From an uncultured Desulfohalobiaceae bacterium (GTDB lineage: Bacteria; Desulfobacterota; Desulfovibrionia; Desulfovibrionales; Desulfonatronovibrionaceae): a stretch of DNA of 6,702 nucleotides. A program made the translations under genes and the position numbers. The stretch is from contig CAJXJU010000068.1 in assembly GCA_913055195.1 (NCBI GenBank), positions 1-6,702 on the forward strand. Reading direction: 5' to 3'. This document shows positions 1-4,255 of this stretch, piece by piece. Each line of letters begins with the position of its first letter. Position 1 is the stretch's first letter. The notes beneath the pieces were generated by a model. The model did no database searches and was not told the DNA's origin. It worked only from the letters and a program-made list of their open reading frames with translations.

Positions 1-27
1 GATTTCGAAATTCGGATTTCGAATTTC
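1..27. repeat. Two tandem 14-bp near-palindromic units at window edge
   Basis: GATTTCGAAATTC (1-13) is followed by GATTTCGAATTTC (15-27), which matches it at 12 of 13 positions. Each unit is built on TTTCGAAA/TTCGAA-type symmetry, and GAAATTCG (7-14) pairs with CGAATTTC (20-27) across a 5-base spacer. The pattern may continue to the left of the window. It directly abuts the longer cvpA-leader palindrome. No function can be read from the sequence; it looks like intergenic palindromic repeat DNA. Confidence 0.6.
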
Positions 28-54
28 TCAACTTTCGGAACTCCGAAAGTTGAG
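27..54 (+). promoter_or_regulatory. Perfect 13-bp inverted repeat just upstream of cvpA ribosome binding site
   Basis: CTCAACTTTCGGA (27-39) is an exact reverse complement of TCCGAAAGTTGAG (42-54), with only AC between the arms. As RNA it would fold into a long stem with a four-base loop. It ends 16 nt before the cvpA ATG and 4 nt before the Shine-Dalgarno sequence. There is no T-run after it, so it is not a standard intrinsic terminator for a gene to the left. The same arm sequence recurs before hisC and pilP, which suggests either a shared regulatory leader or a dispersed palindromic repeat. Confidence 0.65.
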
Positions 55-58
55 TAAC

Positions 59-63
59 GGGAG
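59..63 (+). promoter_or_regulatory. Ribosome binding site fixing the cvpA start
   Basis: GGGAG lies seven A residues before the ATG at 71. An in-frame TTG at 50 would add seven residues, but it falls inside the palindrome and has no comparable binding site, so the ATG at 71 is preferred. Confidence 0.75.
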
Positions 64-70
64 AAAAAAA

Positions 71-643
71 ATGAACTATTTAGACATTTTTTTTATCATT
101 GTCCTGGCTTTCTTTTTGATAAGGGGCATTTTTCGCGGGCTTATCCAGGAAGTTTCATCCATGGTGGGCCTCATCCTGGGATTTTTTCTGGCCAGTAAAT
201 ATTACAGCCTTGCTTTACCCTATCTTGGTAAAATCATTTCCAATGATAACTGGACAAAAATTGCAAGTTATATGGCAATTTTTCTGGGAGTAATGGGCCT
301 GGTGTTAATTCTGTCCATAGCCTTAAAAAAACTTCTTAACGTGGCCCTGCTTGGCTGGCTGGATAAAATAGCTGGCGGTGCTCTGGGCCTGATTAAGGCC
401 TGTCTAATTTGCAGTATAACCCTTTTAGTTTTGACCTCATTTTTACCAGCCAGAACCCGGTTAATTCATGACTCAAAATTGGCCCCCTATGTCCACAATG
501 TAAGTAAAATACTGGGAAATTTTCTACCTCAAGAACTCAAACAAAAATTTGAAGACCAGGCCAGTTCCATACAATCACTCTGGCAGGAAAACTGGATTGA
601 AAAATTAAAAAAACAAAAGGACAAATTAAATGTCTCAAAATAA
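71..643 (+). CDS. cvpA: CvpA family inner-membrane protein
   Basis: This is a 190-residue integral membrane protein of the CvpA/colicin V production family. The N-terminus has the family pattern: MNYLDIFFIIVLAFFLIRGI, then FRGLIQEVSS and a Gly-rich second helix. Four hydrophobic segments are visible at about residues 5-22, 28-46, 64-88 and 100-124. They are followed by a charged, Lys-rich cytoplasmic tail (about 155-190). The family's molecular role is poorly defined; in E. coli cvpA is needed for colicin V production and is linked to envelope stress tolerance. The length is slightly above that of E. coli CvpA because of the tail. The ATG at 71 is chosen over an in-frame TTG at 50 because GGGAG is well placed before it. 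The stop codon overlaps the mazG start by 14 nt, so the two genes are probably cotranscribed and translationally coupled. A 13-bp palindrome sits immediately upstream. Confidence 0.88.
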   Translation: MNYLDIFFIIVLAFFLIRGIFRGLIQEVSSMVGLILGFFLASKYYSLALPYLGKIISNDNWTKIASYMAIFLGVMGLVLILSIALKKLLNVALLGWLDKIAGGALGLIKACLICSITLLVLTSFLPARTRLIHDSKLAPYVHNVSKILGNFLPQELKQKFEDQASSIQSLWQENWIEKLKKQKDKLNVSK

Positions 644-1412
644 CGCCCTGCAAGAAGTACTTGAAGTTATTGGCACCCTTCTGGGACCAGATGGCTGTCC
701 CTGGGATAAAAAACAAACCCCGGACAGCCTGTGTGATTATCTTGTTGAAGAAACATTTGAATTGATTGCGGCCATTCGCCAGCAAGATACTGAAGAAATT
801 CTTGAGGAAATGGGCGACGTCTTTTTTCTGCTCCTTTTTATTGCCCATTTATGTCAGGACAAATTTTCTCTGGAACAGGTCTTTAAATTTAATGCTGCCA
901 AAATGATCAAACGCCATCCTCATGTTTTTGGAGACAAAAAATTTGAAAACATGGAGGAGCTGCTGGCTACCTGGGAAAAGATCAAAAAAGAAGAAAAACA
1001 GGAGCAGAAAAAAACAAAATCCATTTTTGATTCTATCCCCCCTGCTCTTCCTCCTTTGCTTAAAGCATACCGCATAAACTCCAAGGCCGCGCGCATTGGT
1101 TTTACCTGGCAAAACAACGCGGCCCAGGAAGCCAAATTAAAGGAAGAATGGCAGGAATGGCTCAAAGCAAAAGAATCTGGTGAACAAAACAAAATGGAAG
1201 AAGAATTTGGCGATTATCTCTTTTGCCTGACAGAATATGCCAGACGGCATGAAATAAAACCCAACACCGCCCTGGACAAGGCTAACAACAAATTTTTACA
1301 GCGCTTCAAAGCAATGGAAGAACTGGCAGCCCAAAAAAACATTGACCTCTCAAAGGCTTCGCCAGAGGAAATGGATAGGTTGTGGGAAGAGGTGAAAAAT
1401 AAAAACAAATAA
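630..1412 (+). CDS. mazG: Nucleoside triphosphate pyrophosphohydrolase MazG
   Basis: This is a 260-residue cytosolic enzyme that hydrolyses NTPs to NMP and pyrophosphate, clearing noncanonical or surplus nucleotides. It has two MazG domains, as in the E. coli enzyme of similar length. The N-terminal domain starts with LLGPDGCPWDKKQT (17-30) and carries the metal-binding pattern E40-E41-x2-E44 followed by E60-x2-D63. The C-terminal domain has KAARIGFTW (152-160), E172-E173-x2-E176 and E192-x2-D195. Both domains therefore keep the acidic residues, although in E. coli activity is attributed mainly to the C-terminal domain. A Lys/Glu-rich linker (about 118-130) joins them. AAGGA at 617-621, eight bases upstream, supports the ATG at 630, which overlaps the end of cvpA by 14 nt. 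The gene converges on cmk with 15 bp between stop codons and no visible hairpin terminator in the gap. Confidence 0.95.
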   Translation: MSQNNALQEVLEVIGTLLGPDGCPWDKKQTPDSLCDYLVEETFELIAAIRQQDTEEILEEMGDVFFLLLFIAHLCQDKFSLEQVFKFNAAKMIKRHPHVFGDKKFENMEELLATWEKIKKEEKQEQKKTKSIFDSIPPALPPLLKAYRINSKAARIGFTWQNNAAQEAKLKEEWQEWLKAKESGEQNKMEEEFGDYLFCLTEYARRHEIKPNTALDKANNKFLQRFKAMEELAAQKNIDLSKASPEEMDRLWEEVKNKNK

Positions 1413-1427
1413 AATTAGCGCAAAAGT

Positions 1428-2123
1428 TCACAGATTCAGGTAATTTTTCATTAGCAAAAACACTTCGTCCAGGGTGAGATCGCTCGTATCAATCACAATG
1501 GCGTCCTTTGCTGGCCTTAAAGGAGCAATGGCCCTGTTTCTATCCTGCTCATCTCGTTGTTTTATTTGTTCCAGGATGGTCTTTAGTTCTGGAGAATCTT
1601 CTATTCCCTGAGCTTCAGGATCATCCTCATCCAGATCTAAAATCTGCAGATAGCGTCTTCTGGCCCTGACCTGCGCGCTGGCGTCCAGAAAAAACTTGTA
1701 CCGGGCATGAGGAAAAACCACAGTGCCCATGTCCCGGCCTTCCGCGACCAGCGAGGTTTGCCGACCAATTTCCTGCTGGGCCTTTTTTAAAAAATCACGA
1801 ACCACCCTTAATTTAGCCACGTTCGAGGCCCACAGCCCAATGGTTTCCGTGCGAATTTCCGGCCCCAGGGCTTTGCCGTTCAAACAAACACTGCTCTCTT
1901 CCCCCTGACCGGTCAGAGTGAAACTCATCCTTTTTAATTCACGGGCCAGTGTTTGCTCATCTTTTAACCAACCATCCTGGCCTAACTTCCAGGCTACCGC
2001 CCGAAACATGGCGCCGGTATCCAGATAGGCAATGTTCAAATGAGCAGCAAGCCTTCTGGCCAGTGTTGTTTTACCCACGCCTGCTGGCCCGTCAATGGTG
2101 ATGATAAAACCACTCTCAACCAT
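1428..2123 (-). CDS. cmk: Cytidylate kinase
   Basis: This 231-residue (d)CMP kinase transfers phosphate from ATP to CMP or dCMP in pyrimidine nucleotide salvage. The Walker A loop GPAGVGKTT is at residues 12-20. LDTGAMFRAVAW (34-45) supplies the CMP-site Asp35 and Arg41, and the strongly conserved AEGRDMGTVVFPHA is at 127-140. The DASAQVRARRRY segment (147-158) and RDEQDRNRAIAPLRPA (190-205) provide the late arginines that contact phosphate or sugar. Thr36 stands where E. coli has Ser, a substitution common in other bacteria. The length is normal. The start ATG overlaps the end of hisC by 8 nt (2116-2123), and a purine-rich GAGAGAGA stretch inside the hisC end could serve as its binding site. 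This indicates translational coupling with hisC. The 3' end faces mazG. Confidence 0.95.
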   Translation of the reverse strand: MVESGFIITIDGPAGVGKTTLARRLAAHLNIAYLDTGAMFRAVAWKLGQDGWLKDEQTLARELKRMSFTLTGQGEESSVCLNGKALGPEIRTETIGLWASNVAKLRVVRDFLKKAQQEIGRQTSLVAEGRDMGTVVFPHARYKFFLDASAQVRARRRYLQILDLDEDDPEAQGIEDSPELKTILEQIKQRDEQDRNRAIAPLRPAKDAIVIDTSDLTLDEVFLLMKNYLNL

Positions 2124-3216
2124 TTAAAATCTCTCTCAGCTCATCAATAAATGCTTTATTTTCTTCTTCCGTGCCAATACTTACCCGCAAATATTCTTTC
2201 AGACCATAACTTTTCAGAGGCCTGATGATAATGCCTTTTTTCAGTAACCCCTCAAAAACTTCAAAAGCATCTTTTGGAGGCGCAAACATCAAAAAATTGG
2301 CCCGCGAAGGAAAAACCTTACACCCAAGCTTCTTCAATTCAGAGCTTAAAAACTCACGGCCAGCACAAACTGTCTTTAAAGTCTGGTCATAAAAAAACCT
2401 GTCTTTTAAAGCGGCAATGCCCGCTTTTTCAGCCAGGATATTCACACTAAAAGGCAATTTTACGCGCTGCAAATAATCTGCATAAACATCAGGCAGCACC
2501 GCGAAGCCAAGCCTTAAACCGGCCAGGCCAAACATTTTAGAAAAGGTACGCAAGATGATCAAATTGGGGTGATCCTGCCAGTCAGAAAGCAGGGAATACT
2601 CATCCTGGGGCAGGGCAAAATCAATGTAAGCCTCGTCAATAACTACCAGCACACTTTGGGGCAGCCTGGCTAAAACCTCTTTTAATTCATCCTTTTGGGC
2701 GCAAAATCCTGAAGGATTATCAGGATTGGTAATAAAAACAACTTTTGTCTTCTCATCAATTGCCAGAACAAGATCATCCCAGGGAAAGGAAAAGTCATTG
2801 TTTAAGGGAACCTGCCGAAACTCCACTCCGGCAAACCGGGATTGCAATTCATAAATGCTAAAACAGGGCTTAAAGGCAACTATATTGTCCTCACCGGGCC
2901 TGGCCACTACACGGATGATAAGGTCAATAATTTCATCTGAGCCATTGCCACAAACTATGTTTCTGGCAGGGACATTCAAATATTCACCAATTGCAGCACG
3001 CAAATCAGGGTTTCCCGCCGCTGGATAACGAAAAGCCAGCGCTGCGTTCCGGGCAATAACCTCCTTCACTACTGGCGAAGTGCCCAGAGGATTTTCATTG
3101 CTGGCCATCTTTATGACTCTGGTTAGCCCATATTTTTTTTTGATTTCCTCAATGCTCAAACCCGGACTATAGGGTTTAAAACCTAAAACCTCTTTACGAA
3201 TCAGTTCTCTGTCCAT
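2116..3216 (-). CDS. hisC: Histidinol-phosphate aminotransferase
   Basis: This 366-residue PLP-dependent class I/II aminotransferase converts imidazole-acetol phosphate and glutamate to histidinol phosphate in histidine synthesis. Motifs in order are ASNENPLGTSP (38-48, substrate region), GNGSDEIIDLI (90-100, cofactor phosphate), TNPDNPSG (163-170), VVIDEAYIDF (191-200, Asp194 against the pyridine nitrogen), RTFSKMFGLAGLRLGF (223-238, with Lys227 the Schiff-base lysine) and LRVSIGT (343-349, Arg344 the carboxylate clamp). Together these fit HisC better than a general aspartate aminotransferase, although HisC-family enzymes sometimes accept aromatic substrates. The reading frame stays open 16 codons further upstream, to 3264, but that stretch encodes the palindrome at 3231-3262. 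AGAGGA at 3221-3226 supports the ATG at 3216. The gene overlaps cmk by 8 nt. No other his gene is in the window. Confidence 0.94.
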   Translation of the reverse strand: MDRELIRKEVLGFKPYSPGLSIEEIKKKYGLTRVIKMASNENPLGTSPVVKEVIARNAALAFRYPAAGNPDLRAAIGEYLNVPARNIVCGNGSDEIIDLIIRVVARPGEDNIVAFKPCFSIYELQSRFAGVEFRQVPLNNDFSFPWDDLVLAIDEKTKVVFITNPDNPSGFCAQKDELKEVLARLPQSVLVVIDEAYIDFALPQDEYSLLSDWQDHPNLIILRTFSKMFGLAGLRLGFAVLPDVYADYLQRVKLPFSVNILAEKAGIAALKDRFFYDQTLKTVCAGREFLSSELKKLGCKVFPSRANFLMFAPPKDAFEVFEGLLKKGIIIRPLKSYGLKEYLRVSIGTEEENKAFIDELREILNG

Positions 3217-3220
3217 TTTT

Positions 3221-3226
3221 TCCTCT
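3221..3226 (-). promoter_or_regulatory. Ribosome binding site fixing the hisC start
   Basis: On the minus strand AGAGGA precedes the ATG at 3216 by four bases (GAGG core to ATG five bases). This selects 3216 over the in-frame ATG at 3264, which would translate through the palindromic leader. Confidence 0.75.
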
Positions 3227-3230
3227 TTAT

Positions 3231-3262
3231 GACTCCACTTTCGCGACCCCGAAAGTTGAGTC
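3231..3262 (-). promoter_or_regulatory. 13-bp inverted repeat (one mismatch) just upstream of hisC
   Basis: On the + strand GACTCCACTTTCG (3231-3243) pairs with CGAAAGTTGAGTC (3250-3262) across CGACCC, with one mismatch. Read on the minus strand, the outer end of the stem is 14 nt before the hisC ATG and abuts the Shine-Dalgarno region. The arm GACTCAACTTTCG is the same as in the cvpA-leader palindrome. No U-tract follows, so a simple terminator reading is weak. The alternatives are a leader hairpin, a protein operator or a dispersed palindromic repeat. Confidence 0.6.
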
Positions 3263-3296
3263 ATTCAATTTCTTCTTCAAAAAAGCCCTTTTTCGC

Positions 3297-3324
3297 CTTA
3301 TAAGAGTCGTCTGCAAAAAGTAAA
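3297..3324 (-). promoter_or_regulatory. Possible sigma70-type promoter for hisC-cmk
   Basis: On the minus strand TTTACT (3324-3319, four of six against TTGACA) is separated by 16 bp from TATAAG (3302-3297, five of six against TATAAT). It lies about 80 nt upstream of the hisC start. The -35 box falls inside the repeat-like element at 3302-3351, so the element may supply part of the promoter. This is an eye match only. Confidence 0.35.
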
Positions 3325-3351
3325 TTTTTCCGCGCGGGGACGGCGACTCTT
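3302..3351. repeat. Short repeat element downstream of nuclease-like gene, related to the element at 4126-4254
   Basis: The ends AAGAGTCG (3302-3309) and CGACTCTT (3344-3351) are exact 8-bp inverted repeats. Inside are GTCTGCAAAAAGT (3309-3321), the palindrome CCGCGCGG (3330-3337) and GGGGACGG (3336-3343), and the element ends in GGCGACTC (3342-3349). The first block, GGGGACGG and the last block recur in the same order in the longer element at 4126-4254. This looks like an internally shortened copy. It begins 3 bp past the nuclease-like gene's stop codon. Confidence 0.55.
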
Positions 3352-3353
3352 TT

Positions 3354-4103
3354 CTAACCCCATATCTTTGGCCTGAACTTTCCATCATTTACCACCTCCA
3401 CTACCCTGTCTCCTTTGAGCGTCAACACATACAATCCCTTCTTATACGCATATCTATCCGCTTCTCCAGCGAACTCCAACCCCGCTACTCCTCCATACAA
3501 TTTCTTACCTCTAAATGTCGGAAAACATTCAAAAAACCTGCTCAACCTTTCTATATGTTCATCCACATCTTCTACCTTCAGGGTTGTTTTTACCTCTATT
3601 GGCACTACTATATCCTCTCCCCAGCACAACACATCTATCTCCATACCCCGGCCCCTGCCATTGGGCATCTGTTCGGTAACATTTTTCGCACTGTGATTAA
3701 TTGAAAGACCTGCCCCTCGCAAAGCTAAAATCGCCCCACTGTTGACCAGCACCTCCATAAATCTTCCCCATCTGGTGATAAACGTATCCTCCAGCTTCTT
3801 CAATCCCTCCATCACCTCTTTTAACTTCTTATCTGTCTCCTGTATCTGTATATTTGTTTCCTTTACCAGTTTACCTGTTTCCTTAATCTCTCTATCTGTT
3901 TCCTTAAACCTCCTATCTGTTTCCTTAAACCTCCTATCTGTTTCCTTAAACCTCATTGAAGTTTCCTTAAACCTTCTATCTGTTTCCTGAAACTTTCTAT
4001 CTGTTTCCTTAAACCTCCTATCTGTTTCCTTAAACTTTCTTGATGTTTCCTGAAACATCCGCCATACTTTTTCAAATCCTGCTTCTATTATATTTTGTTC
4101 CAT
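3354..4103 (-). CDS. Heptad-repeat coiled-coil protein with PD-(D/E)XK nuclease-like C-terminal domain (DUF3782-like)
   Basis: This is a 249-residue protein of unknown function. Residues 16-92 form eleven seven-residue units of the form x-aromatic/aliphatic-x-E-T-x-x, mostly RFKETDR. Two more regular Leu-based heptads (93-106) follow, giving a long, highly charged predicted coiled coil. The C-terminal half resembles a PD-(D/E)XK fold: a helix with Glu117, then E155-I-D157, a 12-residue gap and E170-V-K172 (the ExK motif). The likely catalytic residues are present, so it is not obviously dead. The architecture matches proteins annotated as DUF3782 or PDDEXK-family nucleases that carry variable runs of KETDR repeats. 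No signal peptide or membrane segment is seen. A consensus AGGAGG six bases before the ATG implies strong independent translation. The gene stands apart from its neighbours and is bracketed by two related noncoding elements, which suggests a transferable cassette. The substrate and any in vivo nuclease activity are unknown. Confidence 0.8.
   Translation of the reverse strand: MEQNIIEAGFEKVWRMFQETSRKFKETDRRFKETDRKFQETDRRFKETSMRFKETDRRFKETDRRFKETDREIKETGKLVKETNIQIQETDKKLKEVMEGLKKLEDTFITRWGRFMEVLVNSGAILALRGAGLSINHSAKNVTEQMPNGRGRGMEIDVLCWGEDIVVPIEVKTTLKVEDVDEHIERLSRFFECFPTFRGKKLYGGVAGLEFAGEADRYAYKKGLYVLTLKGDRVVEVVNDGKFRPKIWG
3828..4058 (-). repeat. Array of eleven 21-bp coding repeats (ETxx heptads)
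   Basis: Eleven in-frame 21-bp units encode residues 16-92 of the nuclease-like protein. Three consecutive units (3892-3912, 3913-3933, 3934-3954) are identical in DNA, including synonymous positions. Neighbouring units differ by a few bases, for example those encoding RFKETSM, KFQETDR and EIKETGK. Identity at the DNA level suggests recent duplication by slippage or unequal exchange, so copy number probably varies between strains. Confidence 0.9.
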
Positions 4104-4109
4104 CTTTTC

Positions 4110-4115
4110 CCTCCT
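4110..4115 (-). promoter_or_regulatory. Consensus ribosome binding site of the nuclease-like gene
   Basis: AGGAGG on the minus strand lies six bases before the ATG at 4103. It is the strongest Shine-Dalgarno match in the window and makes the start unambiguous. Confidence 0.85.
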
Positions 4116-4125
4116 CTACAGAATT

Positions 4126-4254
4126 GTCTGCAAAAAGTCGCAACTCACAATTTACAGCTAGCAGGGGGTGCACCCGCTAGCAGGGACATGCGAAAGGGGA
4201 CGGGGACAGGCGAACAGCGATAGCGAGCGTTAAGGAAGTTTTTGCAGGCGACTC
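4126..4254. mobile_element. MITE-like noncoding element between pilQ and the nuclease-like gene
   Basis: GTCTGCAAAAAGT (4126-4138) and AGTTTTTGCAGGC (4237-4249) are 13-bp terminal inverted repeats matching at 11 of 13 positions. Between them lie the nested palindromes at 4157-4185, a G-rich GGGGACGGGGACAGG tract (4196-4210) and the GCGATAGCGAGCG stretch (4217-4229). No open reading frame of note is present. The right edge continues into GGCGACTC, one base before the pilQ stop codon. The start, the GGGGACGG block and the end match the shorter element at 3302-3351. The G-rich tract resembles the palindromic repeats often found near REP-associated transposases, but no transposase is present here. 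The class is inferred. Confidence 0.5.
4157..4185. repeat. Direct repeat GCTAGCAGGG x2 around a GGGTGCACCC palindrome
   Basis: GCTAGCAGGG occurs at 4157-4166 and again at 4176-4185. The self-complementary GGGTGCACCC (4166-4175) lies between them, and GCTAGC is itself palindromic. The inner sequence can form a small GC hairpin flanked by GCTAGC arms. It lies downstream of pilQ and could help end the pilPQ transcript, but no T-run follows on the minus strand, so this is not called a terminator. Confidence 0.6.
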
Positions 4255-4255
4255 A

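Noticed and set aside
50..70. Upstream TTG start for cvpA adding seven residues
   Set aside because: It lies in the palindrome arm without a binding site, while GGGAG is ideally placed for the ATG at 71, where the family's N-terminal pattern begins.
849..1192. Minus-strand frames opposite mazG
   Set aside because: They mirror the A-rich Lys/Glu linker of mazG as Phe/Ser runs; mazG itself is unambiguous by motif.
3217..3264. N-terminal extension of hisC by 16 residues
   Set aside because: The extension translates the palindrome and the ribosome binding site; HisC proteins normally begin close to the MDRELIRKEV segment.
3276..3297. AAAAAAGCCCTTTTT symmetry upstream of hisC as a terminator or attenuator
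   Set aside because: The stem is almost all A-T with a two-to-three-base loop, so it would be very weak in RNA.
3326..3351. Intrinsic terminator after the nuclease-like gene using CCGCGCGG
   Set aside because: The stem is only a short palindrome with no real loop and is followed by GAAAAATTTAC rather than a clean T-run on the minus strand.
3742..3990. Open frame on the + strand opposite the heptad-repeat region
   Set aside because: It is the antisense of the 21-bp repeats, so its Ser/Leu-rich periodic product follows automatically from the real gene; it has no ribosome binding site and no family resemblance.
3828..4058. Regular repeats that could suggest a CRISPR array
   Set aside because: The units are 21 bp, contiguous with no unique spacers, and encode in-frame protein heptads.
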